A stretch of DNA of 64,000 bases from assembly GCA_963723765.1 (NCBI GenBank), contig CAVRSD010000005.1:558001-622000 (forward strand). The letters are read 5' to 3'. Numbering within the stretch: the stretch's first letter is position 1; each line of letters begins with the position of its first letter. Below, piece after piece: positions 25,615 through 35,405 of this stretch. The notes below the pieces were generated by a model. It was given only the letters and a program-made list of their open reading frames with translations, had not been told where the DNA came from and searched no databases. The position numbers and the translations under genes are program-made. The stretch comes from DATBAX01 sp963723765. Lineage in GTDB: Bacteria > Acidobacteriota > Terriglobia > Terriglobales > Acidobacteriaceae.

Positions 25615-27084
25615 CTACTGCTGCACGGCTTGCTTCAAACTCGGCTTCACGATGCCCACCGCCGTCAGACTGGAACTGTCCCAGCCCCCGCCGAGTGCTT
25701 TCACCAAATAAACCGAGGTGACCAGGCGCTGGCCCTGGATCTGGGTGGCCAGACGTTCGTTGCTCAGGGCCTGTGTCTCCGCCGTGACCACATCCAAATA
25801 AGTGACCAGTCCGCCGGTGTAGCGCGTATTTGCCAGACTTAATGAACGCTCGGCGTCATCCACCGCCCTTTGCTGGGCTTGTGACGCCGACTGTAGCGCA
25901 TTTAATCCAGAGAGTGCATCCTCCACCTGCTGAAACCCCACCAGCGCGGATTCGCGGTAATTCGCGACATTCTCATCATATGAGGCCCGGGCCTGATCCA
26001 GGCGCGCGTGCAAGCGGCCCCCGGCAAAAAGTGGTTCCAACGCGCTCAATCCGATCGACCATAACGCGCTGGGAGCATTGAACAGGGTGGTGATATTCCG
26101 GCTCTCCAGGCCTCCGCCGCCCACCAGCGGGATACTGGGATAGAACGCTGCCCGCGCCACTCCAATCTGCGAATTTGCCGCTGCCACTTCCCTCTCCGCA
26201 GTCGCGATATCGGGACGGCGTTGCAGCAACTCGGAAGGCAACTCCAGCGGAACCACGGGGGGCTGTGCATCCAGTGCGCGAATCGGCGCCTGGAATTGCG
26301 AAGCTGGCAAGCCCTGCAACACCGCTAGCGCATGCTCATACTGCGCCCGCTGTTGTTGCAGAAGATAAACCTGAGCGAGGGATGAATCCAAAACTGTTTG
26401 CTGCTGCGCCACATCGAGGCCCGAAACCGCGCCTCCGCTATGCCGCTTGTTCACCAGGTCCAAACCTTTTTGCTGGATGTCGATGGCCTTCTGCACCACC
26501 GAAATCTCGGCGTCCAGTTCCCGCAGTGAGAAATAATCGGCTGCCAGATCAGAGCTCACCAGCAAGCGGATGTTTTCCAGGTCTGCAGCCGTAGCCTGCA
26601 AGGTTTCATTGGCAGCTTCCACGCTGCGGCGCACCCGGCCGAAAAGATCGACTTCATAATTCAGGGTGAACGGAATCGAAAAGGTGTTTTCCGTGTCGGG
26701 CCGGAGCGGAACCGTCGAACCTAACGTCGGTCGATTGCCGGAAACGCGTTGCCGCGAAACCGACGGTCCTAAATCCAGTTCCGGATACAAGCCGGAAGCC
26801 GTAACCCGGGCCGACGCGCGCGCTTCCGCCAGGCGCGAAACCGCCGCCTTCAGGGTCTGGTTGTTGGCCATGGCCCGGTCTTCGTACTGATTCAACTCCG
26901 AATCGCCAAAGATCGTCCACCAGGAACCTTTGGGAATGGAATCCAATGGACTCCCCTCATGCCATGGGGCGGGGGTCTGCCAATTCGCAGGAATGGTCAC
27001 ATCGGGTTTCTTGTACTTCGCCGCTCCCGCATGCGCCGCCACACTCGCGAGCAGCAAGGCGAGAGCAAAATAGCGTGGTTTCAT
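25615..27084 (-). CDS. RND efflux outer-membrane factor (NodT/OprM family)
   Basis: 489 aa. Signal peptide 1-21, then two outer-membrane efflux repeats: WWTIFGDSELNQYEDRAMANNQTLKAA begins the first, and LDVAQQQTVLDSSLAQVYLLQQQ and RRPDIATAEREVAAANSQIGVARAAFYPSI are typical helical-barrel segments. It forms the trimeric exit duct of a tripartite pump. No lipobox is clear. Its first codon overlaps the end of the adaptor gene, so it is the third gene of the operon. Confidence 0.92.
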   Translation of the reverse strand: MKPRYFALALLLASVAAHAGAAKYKKPDVTIPANWQTPAPWHEGSPLDSIPKGSWWTIFGDSELNQYEDRAMANNQTLKAAVSRLAEARASARVTASGLYPELDLGPSVSRQRVSGNRPTLGSTVPLRPDTENTFSIPFTLNYEVDLFGRVRRSVEAANETLQATAADLENIRLLVSSDLAADYFSLRELDAEISVVQKAIDIQQKGLDLVNKRHSGGAVSGLDVAQQQTVLDSSLAQVYLLQQQRAQYEHALAVLQGLPASQFQAPIRALDAQPPVVPLELPSELLQRRPDIATAEREVAAANSQIGVARAAFYPSIPLVGGGGLESRNITTLFNAPSALWSIGLSALEPLFAGGRLHARLDQARASYDENVANYRESALVGFQQVEDALSGLNALQSASQAQQRAVDDAERSLSLANTRYTGGLVTYLDVVTAETQALSNERLATQIQGQRLVTSVYLVKALGGGWDSSSLTAVGIVKPSLKQAVQQ

Positions 27085-28298
27085 GAAGTCCCGCCATTCT
27101 GCTTCGGGACCTGCACCGGTTGGCCTTCTTCGAGCGAATCACTGGGATTGAGCACGACCATATCTGACTGTTCCACTCCGCCCAGAATTTCCACGGAAGT
27201 GCCGTAATCCCGTCCAATCACAACCGGTTTCAGATGAATCTTCCCATCACTGCCCACTACGGCGGCGCGCATGCCTTCCGCGCGGAACAACAACGCATTC
27301 ACCGGCAGCGATAGGCTGCGAGTTTGTATATTCAGAGCGAAATGGACCTGTGCGAATGCGCCCGGCAGCAGAACTCCCTTGGGATTGGGGACATCGATTT
27401 CCGTATACAAAGTCCGGGTCGCGGGATCAATGGCATTGGCGGTGCGGACCACCTTGCCGGAAAAGTGCTGGCCGTTCAGTGCCGCCAATTCAATGTTTCC
27501 CTGCACCCCGCCATGGATCAGCGGCGCATAGATTTCCGGAACGTTCACAAACACCCGAATAGGATCGATTCTAGCGACGACAAACAACTCCTGGTTCGTG
27601 CCTCCATTACCTGCATTGATCAATGCCCCAATGTCGATGTTTCGCTTCGTGATGACTCCCGAAAAAGGTGCATAGACGTGTTTAAAAGACTCCAACTGCT
27701 GCAGCCGGTTCACATTCGCGTTGGACGACGCCAGATTCGCTTTTCCCTGAACGTAGCTGCTCGTTCTCTCATCAGTTTCCTGCTGCGCTACCGCATCCTG
27801 CTTCTGCAGATTTTCCCAACGCAAAGCGGAGGTCTTGGCGATTTCCTCCTGGGCCGCAGCCTGATCGCGGGCGGCGCCGGCTTGCATCAACTCCTGGTCA
27901 ACCTCCGGCGTTTCAATGTCGGCCAGCAGCTGCCCTTTGGCCACGTGGGTGCCGATGTCCTGGTACCACTTGGCCACGTAGCCATTGGTGCGCGCGTAAA
28001 TTGGGGATTCGGTGTAGGCCTGCAAAGTGGACGGCAGCACCAGGTCCTGTTGTGGCGCTTCCTGCTGAGCATGCACGACAATCACGCTGGGCACCGCCAG
28101 CGACTCGGTTTCCTTGGCCAGTGCCCGGCTTTCACTAAACCGGATCATCAGTCCAACTACTAAGCCAATGATCAAAAGAACTCCCAGCACGAGGAGCAGG
28201 AGGGATGCACCGCTCCTCCTTTTCGGTTCATGCCGCGGTTCTACTTCGTTCTGTTTCGTAACCACCGGTTGATCCATATCTGACTCCATCCCATCCAT
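27081..28298 (-). CDS. RND efflux periplasmic adaptor (membrane fusion protein)
   Basis: 405 aa. N-terminal inner-membrane helix (LLLLVLGVLLIIGLVVGLMI), biotinyl-lipoyl-like halves (SPIYARTNGYVAKWYQDIGTHVAKGQLLADIETPEVDQEL and YAPFSGVITKRNIDIGALI), an alpha-hairpin between them rich in Ala/Gln, then beta-barrel and membrane-proximal domains. It links the permease with the outer-membrane factor. It lies 23 bases after the permease gene and overlaps the next gene by 4 bases. Confidence 0.93.
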   Translation of the reverse strand: MDGMESDMDQPVVTKQNEVEPRHEPKRRSGASLLLLVLGVLLIIGLVVGLMIRFSESRALAKETESLAVPSVIVVHAQQEAPQQDLVLPSTLQAYTESPIYARTNGYVAKWYQDIGTHVAKGQLLADIETPEVDQELMQAGAARDQAAAQEEIAKTSALRWENLQKQDAVAQQETDERTSSYVQGKANLASSNANVNRLQQLESFKHVYAPFSGVITKRNIDIGALINAGNGGTNQELFVVARIDPIRVFVNVPEIYAPLIHGGVQGNIELAALNGQHFSGKVVRTANAIDPATRTLYTEIDVPNPKGVLLPGAFAQVHFALNIQTRSLSLPVNALLFRAEGMRAAVVGSDGKIHLKPVVIGRDYGTSVEILGGVEQSDMVVLNPSDSLEEGQPVQVPKQNGGTS

Positions 28299-28321
28299 CG
28301 GCTCGCCACCACTACGCAGTT

Positions 28322-31300
28322 TTAGCTTCCAGCAGCTTCACGTTTGATCCGTCTGCCATGGAAAATACTAAACACCACCGGTACAAAGAACAGCGTCGCC
28401 ACGGTGGCAAAAAGCAGTCCACCGATCACGGCGCGGCCCAGGGGGGCATTCTGTTCGCCACCTTCACCCCATCCAAAAGCCATCGGCAACATTCCGATAA
28501 TCATCGCCAGCGCAGTCATGATGACCGGCCGCATCCGGGTGTGACCCGCTTCAATGGCGGCTTGGATCGGTGCCATGCCTTCATCCATTCGCTCGCGGGC
28601 AAATGAAATCATCAGAATGCTGTTCGCCGTAGCCACGCCCATGCACATCACAGCGCCGGTCAGAGCCGGAACACTCAAAGTGGTATGGGTTAAAAACAAC
28701 ATCCACAAAATTCCCGCCAGGGCGCCGGGCAACGCGGTGATGATGATGAATGGATCCAGCCAGGACTGAAAATTCACCACGATCAGCAGGTATACCAGCA
28801 CGATTGACATCACCAGGCCAATCAACAGTCCTTCGAACGACGATCGCATCGTCTCTACCTGACCGCGAACAATCATCTTTGTGCCATCGTTCAATTTGTT
28901 CAATTTATCGCGGAAAGGCACCAGCTTCTTTTCAGTGTCGTCCGCTACGCCACCAAGATCGCGGCCGTCGACGCTCGCGTACACGTCCACCGTCGGCGCC
29001 ACGTTATAGTGAGTAATGACCGCGGGCGCAGTCGTGGGAGTTGCCGTGGCCAGGTTCGCCAGCACCTGCGGCGTGGTCGCCGTAGGGCCGTTAATCGGCG
29101 TGTTCATTAGAGATTGCAATGTTTGCAGCTTGTACTGCGGAGTCATCACCGCCACGCTGTAGCTCACGCCATTCTTCGGATTCAGCCAGAATGTGGGGGA
29201 CGTTTGGAAACTGCCGCTCAACGAGACCAGCAAGTTACTGGCAACATCGCGCTGGGTAAGTCCGACATTCTGGGCGCGGGTCCTGTCCACGTTCAAGAAG
29301 AGGGCCGGATTATTCATCTGCTGCTGCACATGCACATCCACCGCGCCGGGAACGTGGCGTAACGAGTTGGCGATCTCCTGCCCCATCGCATAATTTTGCT
29401 CATAGTGCGCGCCGACCAACTGCACATCAATCGGGGAAGGCAATCCGAAATTCAGGATTTGACTTACGATGTCAGCCGGTTGAAAGAAAAATTCCACGCC
29501 GGGAAATTGCCGGGGCAAAGTTTCTCTTAATTTGTGCACATAACTTTCAGTGGGACGATGCTTTTCGTTCAAGCTAACGAGAATCTCTGCATCCGCCGTG
29601 CCAATCGTGCCGGAATTGCTGTACGAAGTGTTGATGCCGCTGTATGGCAACCCAATATTGTCCAGTACGATGCCCAGCTCTTTTTGCGGAATCGTCTGGC
29701 GAATCTGCTGCTCTACCTGGTCCACCAGCCGGGCGGTCTCTTCAATGCGGAGGCCCGGACGCGCTCGCACATGTAACCTCATTTGCCCGGCATCCACGTT
29801 AGGGAAGAAATCGCGGCCCAGGAAAAAAATCAGGCCGCCGGAAAGAATGCAGAAGCCCAGGAATGCAATGACAAAAATGCGCCGATGCACCATCGCGCCC
29901 TCCAGTGCATCCCTATAAGACTCCCGCATCTTTTCAAATCTGGTCTCAAAACCGTACTGGAAACGTCCAAGAAAAGTGACCGGCGCTTTGTGCGTATCGT
30001 GTTCGTGCCCACGCAACAGATACATCACCAGCGTGGGGATAATCGTTCTAGATAGCAGATAGGACGCCAGCATGGCGAAAACAACTGCCTCCGCAAGGGG
30101 AACAAACAGATAGCGCGCCACCCCAGTCAGAAAGAACATCGGCACGAACACAATGCAGATAGCCAGCGTCGAAACAAACGCCGGCACGGCGATCTGCTGC
30201 GCGCCATCCAAAATCGCTGTTTTGAGCTCCTTTTGCATGCCCAAATTTCGCTCAATGTTTTCAATTTCGACGGTCGCATCATCCACCAAATTCCGACCGC
30301 CAATGCGAGTCCACCCAGGGTCATGATGTTGAAAGTTTCGCCCAGCGCACTCAGCGTGATGACAGAAACCAGAATCGAAAGCGGGATTGAAATGGCAATG
30401 ATCAGCGTGCTGCGCCAGTTCCCCAGAAACAAAAGAATCATGGCCGCCGTGAGACACGCGGCTGTAAGTGCTTCTTTGACCACTCCCTCAATCGAAGCCC
30501 GCACAAACAGGGACTGGTCAAACAGCAACTTCATATCGAGCTCTTTGGGCAGCCCTTTCTGAAGATCAGGCAACATCTCTTTGATATTCTTAACAATCTC
30601 CAAAGTAGACGAGCCGCCATTCTTCAAAACGCTAAGCAGCGTTCCTCGTTCCCCGCTCTGGCGAACAATGTTTGTTTGCGGTGGGAATCCGTCGCGCACG
30701 TGGGCGACATCGTGAATGTAAATGGTTGCGCCATTCTGCGTCTTGATGGGCAGATCGTTCAGCTCCGCGACCGTCTGCGGACTGGAATTCATCTCGACCT
30801 GCGATTCGAGCTCTCCAAACTTGACCGTACCTGCCGGCAGAATCAGGTTCTGCGCACTGATCGCGTTCACCACATCCAGAGGCGTGAGATTCTTGGCTTG
30901 CATGGCCGGCGTATCAATATCCACCTGGATCTGTCTCTGCTTGCCACCGTACGGGTATGGAATGGCCGCCCCCGGCACGGTAATAAGTTGAGTGCGAATG
31001 AAGTTCGTGCCGAGATCAAATAGTTGCTGTTCCGGCAGGGTCTTGCTGCTCAATCCAATCTGCACGATTGGCACGCTGGAAGCCGTGTATTGAATGACCA
31101 GAGGCGGCGTTGTGCCCGGTGGCAACTGCTTAAGCTGGGTCTGCGAAATCGCCGTGACCTGCGCCAGCGCGGTTTGAATGTTGGCGTGCGGCCGGAAAAA
31201 TACTTTGACGACTGCTATGCCGTTCAGCGACTGCGATTCAATATGATCGATGTCATTCACCAGCGTGGTCAGCGCACGCTCGGTAGTGGTGGTGATGCGG

Positions 31301-31482
31301 TTCGCCATGTCATCCGGGGCCAGGCCGGCGTATTGCCAGACAATGCTGATTACCGGAATATCGATATCGGGGAAAATATCGGTGGGCGTGCGCAGGATGA
31401 CGATGGGGCTGAGGATCAGAATGAGCAGTGCCATCACCACAAACGTGTATGGCCTGCGTAGCGCTAAGGCAACAATCCACAT
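28322..31482 (-). CDS. RND multidrug efflux permease, HAE1 type (frameshift near 30289)
   Basis: About 1053 aa when one missing T is restored in GGAATTTGG (30288-30292), turning AVGIWWMM into AVGILVDDATVEIENIERN, the conserved proton-relay segment of TM4 with its Asp pair. N-terminus MWIVALALRRPYTFVVMALL, TM1, porter domain, TM2-6 (FLGNWRSTLIIAISIPLSI), then a second porter half and TM7-12 (SWLDPFIIITALPGALAGI, RMRPVIMTALAMIIGMLPMAFG). It exports drugs or metabolites using the proton gradient. First gene of the operon, divergent from a TetR regulator. The shift is likely sequence error. Confidence 0.9.
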
Positions 31483-31564
31483 GATCTATTCCATGACTCC
31501 GGATAAATAGACAACTGGAACCCAAGGGGGCTTTGGGTTCGACCCAACACTAACCATAGATGAA

Positions 31565-31605
31565 ATACGAGCCGTATCGGATTTAAATTATGTTACAGTC
31601 TAACA
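31565..31605. promoter_or_regulatory. two palindromes in the RND/TetR divergent promoter, candidate operator
   Basis: ATACGAGCCGTAT (31565-31577) and TGTTACAGTCTAACA (31591-31605) are both perfect inverted repeats with short spacers. They lie within 45 bases of the TetR start and between the divergent genes, the usual place for a TetR operator. Confidence 0.45.
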
Positions 31606-31608
31606 CCG

Positions 31609-32217
31609 ATGCCCAAGAATGCTCCAGCCACTGTTTCAGCTTCCCGCGCGCCGGGGCGTCCTCGCAGTGAAGAAGCCCGTAAAGCCATTTTACAAACCAC
31701 TTTGGACTTACTGGAGCAATCTGGATTCAGCGATCTCTCCATCGAGTCTATTGCTGCTCACGCCGGCGTGGGCAAGGCCACCGTCTACCGCTGGTGGCCG
31801 AACAAGGCAGCTCTAGTCATAGATGCTTTTGTTTCGGTCGTGGAAGCAGAACTTCGCTACCCCTCGACCGGCCCAGCAGAAAAGGCTTTTCGTGAGCAAA
31901 TGGAAAGATGGGTTCCCATCTTTAACAGCCCCCTGGGGAAAGTGATCGCTGCGGTCATCGGCGCCGGACAATCAGATCCGGAAATCATCGAAGCTTTTCG
32001 CGCTCACTGGGTGGAACCCCGGCGACGTGAAGCCCGCGTTCTGATCGCGCAAGGCGTAAAAGCCGGCGAAATTCGCGCCGACGTTGACGCCAACACCATC
32101 CTCGATCTTCTCTACGGCCCTCTTTACCTGCGCCTGATGGTCCACAACGGTCCGCTCAGTTTGGAGCTGGTAAATAAAATCTTCGCAGTGGTGTTGCCGG
32201 GACTAAAGCCGCAATAG
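31609..32217 (+). CDS. TetR-family transcriptional regulator
   Basis: 202 aa. Residues about 18-65 are the TetR helix-turn-helix (ARKAILQTTLDLLEQSGFSDLSIESIAAHAGVGKATVYRWWPNKAAL). The C-terminal ligand domain (about 85-195) matches the class with VEPRRREARVLIAQGVKAGEIRADVD. It is divergent from the RND operon and very probably represses it until an inducer binds. Confidence 0.92.
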   Translation: MPKNAPATVSASRAPGRPRSEEARKAILQTTLDLLEQSGFSDLSIESIAAHAGVGKATVYRWWPNKAALVIDAFVSVVEAELRYPSTGPAEKAFREQMERWVPIFNSPLGKVIAAVIGAGQSDPEIIEAFRAHWVEPRRREARVLIAQGVKAGEIRADVDANTILDLLYGPLYLRLMVHNGPLSLELVNKIFAVVLPGLKPQ

Positions 32218-32323
32218 CATCAACCCGACCTCAGTCGATGCAATAATCGTGGTCATGGGGGCGGAGAAAATGGCGTTGGTTCGTAAAGCTTCAAGGCCCT
32301 TGGATGGAGAGGGAGTTGTGACT

Positions 32324-32967
32324 ATGGATTCTCAGTTTTGGATAACGGCCTGGCATGAGGGAAGAACAAATTTCCACCAGGCGGATTTCCATGACAAGCT
32401 TTTGGAGTACTTTCCCCAATTAAATCCTATAAAGGGGCAAAGGGTACTCGTTCCCTTATGTGGAAAATCAAAAGACCTGCTTTGGCTTCATGGATTGAAC
32501 GTCCACGGAATAGAATTGCATAGTCAAGCGGTGGAATCTTTTTTTGCGGAAAATGAACTCTCGCCCGTTACAAAGACCCAGGATCAAGGTTTCGCCAACT
32601 GCACCCATGAAAATATCGTCATCAGCTGTGGGGACTTCTTTAAGCTCCACGAAAATGATGCCTACGATTTCATTTACGATCGGGCTGCACTCGTAGCTCT
32701 ACCTTCTCAGCTGAGAAAAAATTACGCTCAAGTAATCAAGCAATCGCTCAGAACAGGGGGCAAATACCTTCTTATCGTGTATGAATACGACCAGTCAAAA
32801 CTGGATGGGCCACCCTTCAGCGTGGATGCCAATGAGATCCATGAGCTTTATGAAGCTCAATTTCTATTAAACTGATGGAAAGCAAACAGCCGACTAAAGA
32901 AGGGCCCCGGCTGGCATCCTTGGACTACCTTAAACAGAACGTCTACATTCTTGAAAAGATACGTTAA
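32324..32967 (+). CDS. thiopurine S-methyltransferase (TPMT) family SAM-dependent methyltransferase (frameshift near 32862)
   Basis: About 214 aa. The open frame stops at 32875, but restoring one T to TTT at 32861-32863 continues it as IKLMESKQPTKEGPRLASLDYLKQNVYILEKIR, the expected C-terminus. Start ATG 32324 (MDSQFWITAWHEGR) follows GGGAG. Features: FWITAWHEGRTNFHQ, the SAM motif VLVPLCGKSKDLLWL, GIELHSQAVESFF, and YDFIYDRAALVALP. Members methylate thiols or selenium/tellurium oxyanions. The gene is clearly AT-richer than its neighbours, suggesting transfer. Confidence 0.82.
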
Positions 32968-33106
32968 AAGTCTCTCAACCCAGGCGAGACGCGGGGCACC
33001 CGGCCGCAACATCTAAAACCCCAAGACCCGAGACCTGACATCAATCTCCTCCTCATCTACAATGGCAGAGAGCGAAGATCACGAATTCATATCAGGAGAG
33101 ACATCA

Positions 33107-33532
33107 ATGGAACGCAAGGCTAGTGCAGTTTGGAAGGGCGGACTCAAAGACGGCAAAGGCGCGGTTTCCTCCGCCAGTGGAGTTTTGTCGAGTACTCCCT
33201 ACTCGTTCGCCACACGATTTGAAGGCACTCCCGGCACCAATCCCGAAGAACTGATTGCCGCTGCCCATGCCGGATGCTTTTCCATGGCGCTTTCCGGACA
33301 ACTCGGCGCAGCCAATCTCACCGCCTCCAGCATTGAGACCACAGCCACGGTCACTCTGGAAAAGCTCGACTCCGGCTTCGCCATCACGAAAGTTCATCTT
33401 GACGTGGTGGGACACGTCCCCGGCGCCGACGCTGCCGCATTCGAAAAGGCCGCACAAAATGCCAAGAGCGGATGCCCGGTTTCCAAACTGCTCAAAGCCG
33501 ACATCACCATGACGGCGAAGCTGGAAGGCTGA
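33107..33532 (+). CDS. osmC: OsmC/Ohr-family peroxiredoxin
   Basis: 141 aa from ATG 33107, with AGGAG ten bases upstream. It reduces organic hydroperoxides through two Cys, seen in HAAHAGCFSMALS-like context (AHAGCFSM) and SGCPVSK. The start MERKASAVWKGGLKDGKG and NPEELIAAAHAGCF match the OsmC branch rather than Ohr. A stand-alone stress gene. Confidence 0.92.
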   Translation: MERKASAVWKGGLKDGKGAVSSASGVLSSTPYSFATRFEGTPGTNPEELIAAAHAGCFSMALSGQLGAANLTASSIETTATVTLEKLDSGFAITKVHLDVVGHVPGADAAAFEKAAQNAKSGCPVSKLLKADITMTAKLEG

Positions 33533-33537
33533 GATCT

Positions 33538-33630
33538 GATTTTAGATTGCAGATTTTAGATTGCAGATTCACAGCCTCTGATTGTTTGGGTCTTAAATCT
33601 GCAATCTTCAATCTCAAATCTACAATCTGA
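33538..33630. repeat. inverted repeat built of GATTGCAGATT words
   Basis: Left arm TTTAGATTGCAGATTTTAGA, right arm with AATCTGCAATCTTCAATCTC. A hairpin of about 90 bases between osmC and tRNA-Leu. Similar words occur at 39085-39198 and 42503-42540. Confidence 0.7.
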
Positions 33631-33720
33631 AACAAGTTTGACAGCCAGCCGCACCCCTGTAGAATATTGCTTGTAGTTCTCACCTGATCGGTCACCCGCA
33701 GGGATTGACCAAACTAGATT

Positions 33721-33807
33721 GCCATCGTGGCGGAATTGGCAGACGCGCGTGGTTCAGGTCCACGTACTCGCAAGGGTGTGGGGGTTCGAGTCCCTTCGAT
33801 GGCACCA
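33721..33807 (+). tRNA. tRNA-Leu (CAG)
   Basis: 87 bases including an encoded CCA. Acceptor GCCATCG/CGATGGC, anticodon stem CGTGG/CCACG with loop TTCAGGT (anticodon CAG), long variable arm, and T-loop GGTTCGAGTCC. Class II structure fits leucine. Confidence 0.95.
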
Positions 33808-33860
33808 AGCTTCTTCTGTCCGTATATCGGACAGGCCTGTACTCACATACTGAATTAAAC

Positions 33861-33917
33861 CTGTCATCCCGAAGATCCGGCGCACTTCAGTCGGACGAGG
33901 GATCTTGCGCACGCCAT
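33861..33917. repeat. dispersed repeat, TCATCCCGAAGATCC variant
   Basis: Begins TGTCATCCCGAAGATCCGGC. Its first 45 bases or so match the reverse complement of the end of the repeat at 51725-51832. It lies between tRNA-Leu and ribBA. Confidence 0.6.
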
Positions 33918-33959
33918 ATCCCCAGGCCAATCCGCTCTTTTTGCTACAATCTACCCATC

Positions 33960-35129
33960 ATGGCATCGCATTCGCCATTCACCGACGTGCCCACGGCCAT
34001 TGAGGAAATCCGCGCCGGACGCATGATTGTCGTCGTCGACGACGAAGACCGGGAGAACGAAGGCGACCTCACCCTTGCCGCCGAAAAAGTCACTCCCGAA
34101 GCCATCAATTTCATGGCCAAGTTCGGACGCGGCCTGGTCTGCCTGACTCTGACCGAAGAGCGCCTCGATCATCTGCGCATCGGCCCCATGAGCGCCGAAA
34201 ATACTTCGAACTACGGCACCGCCTTTTGCGAAGCTATCGACGCCCGCGACGGCGTCACCACGGGAATTTCGACCTACGATCGCGCCCGCACCATTCAGGT
34301 TGCCATCGATCCCGCCACACGGCCGTCCGATCTGGCACGGCCCGGCCATGTATTCCCTCTGCGCGCTCGCAAGGGCGGAGTCCTGGTTCGCGCCGGCCAG
34401 ACTGAGGCTTCCGTTGATCTCGCCCGCATGGCCGGGTTAGTTCCGGCAGGCATTATCTGCGAAATCATGAAGGACGACGGCACAATGGCCCGTGTCCCTG
34501 ACCTTATCGAATTCTGCCAAACCCACGGCATGAAAATGCTGACCGTGGCCGACCTGATCCGCTACCGCATGCAGAACGAACGCTATGTGCATCGCGTTGG
34601 TGAGACCTTGATCAACACGAAACACGGAGAGTTCCGGCTGATCGCTTACGAAAGCGAAGTGGATGGTGGCGATTCCCACATCGCCTTGGTGCGCGGGAAC
34701 ATCGAAAATAGCGGCGAGCCGGTGCTCGTCCGCATGCACTCGCACTGTGTGCTAGGTGACGTATTCGGATCCACTGGCTGCGACTGCCATGCCACGATCG
34801 AAGGTTCCATGGAAGCCATCGCGCGCGAAGGCCGCGGGGCGCTCATTTATCTTCATCAAACCTCAAAGGGATTTACCGTGGAACGAGTTGGCGATCGGAC
34901 GGCACTCACTTTTCATCGCGATCGCAGCCTGCCGGCACTCCCCGAGAGCGAACGCAAGGCCCAGCGCGAAATCGGTATTGGCGCGCAAATCCTCTCTGAC
35001 TTGAATCTGCGTCGCATCCGCCTTCTGACCAATCACCCGCGAAGAGTCGTCGCTCTCGAAGGCTTTGGCATCGAAATCGTGGAACAGGTTCCCATCCCGC
35101 AAGTGAAGTTGGAAATCAGAAGCCGCTGA
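33960..35129 (+). CDS. ribBA: RibBA: DHBP synthase with a divergent GTP cyclohydrolase II domain
   Basis: 389 aa from ATG 33960. Residues about 8-205 are 3,4-dihydroxy-2-butanone-4-phosphate synthase (EEIRAGRMIVVVDDEDRENEGD, TGISTYDRARTIQ, GHVFPLRARKGGVLVRAGQTEASVDLARMAG), all key residues present. Residues about 210-389 align with GTP cyclohydrolase II. The zinc pattern C-x10-C-x-C (CVLGDVFGSTGCDC) is kept, but the RQEGRGIGL substrate motif is replaced by HQTSKGFTV and the Asp before the conserved Arg (DLRDYGIGAQ in family) is Ala (KAQREIGIGAQ). The RibA half may therefore be inactive. Confidence 0.9.
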   Translation: MASHSPFTDVPTAIEEIRAGRMIVVVDDEDRENEGDLTLAAEKVTPEAINFMAKFGRGLVCLTLTEERLDHLRIGPMSAENTSNYGTAFCEAIDARDGVTTGISTYDRARTIQVAIDPATRPSDLARPGHVFPLRARKGGVLVRAGQTEASVDLARMAGLVPAGIICEIMKDDGTMARVPDLIEFCQTHGMKMLTVADLIRYRMQNERYVHRVGETLINTKHGEFRLIAYESEVDGGDSHIALVRGNIENSGEPVLVRMHSHCVLGDVFGSTGCDCHATIEGSMEAIAREGRGALIYLHQTSKGFTVERVGDRTALTFHRDRSLPALPESERKAQREIGIGAQILSDLNLRRIRLLTNHPRRVVALEGFGIEIVEQVPIPQVKLEIRSR

Positions 35130-35208
35130 TCTGCGGCGTCGGTTCCACCTTTCCCGTGGAGAGAAAGACTCTTCAAGAGCCAGCAGCTTGGTTGCGCCCG
35201 ACATTTTC

Positions 35209-35244
35209 GTGGAAGAGCGGCCCTTCCAGGGCCGCGTTGCGAAG
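35209..35244. repeat. GTGGAAGAGCGGCCCTTCC repeat
   Basis: Starts GTGGAAGAGCGGCCCTTCCA. It matches the right half of the inverted repeat at 57991-58069 in reverse complement. Confidence 0.6.
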
Positions 35245-35330
35245 AAACGACGAATTACGCGGCGCTGAAAAGCCGCCACAGAACTTCATGCTGACGTCTC
35301 CATAATTTCGAACACTTCCCCACAAATAAA

Positions 35331-35355
35331 AAGTCCCCGCTTTGAGCGGGGACTG
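35331..35355 (-). terminator. rho-independent terminator of the PEP-CTERM gene
   Basis: Stem AGTCCCCGC/GCGGGGACT with a 5-base loop. Read on the minus strand it is followed by TTTTTATTTG. Confidence 0.8.
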
Positions 35356-35405
35356 TGTACGAGACGAATTGGCTTAAGAACAAACCTCGGAAGCGAAAAC
35401 TCAGG

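Noticed and set aside
27324..28163. 279-aa plus-strand ORF
   Set aside because: Antisense to the efflux adaptor gene, which has clear motifs on the minus strand.
28322..31482. Two separate RND permease genes
   Set aside because: The two frames are consecutive parts of one protein and join at a TTT run inside TM4.
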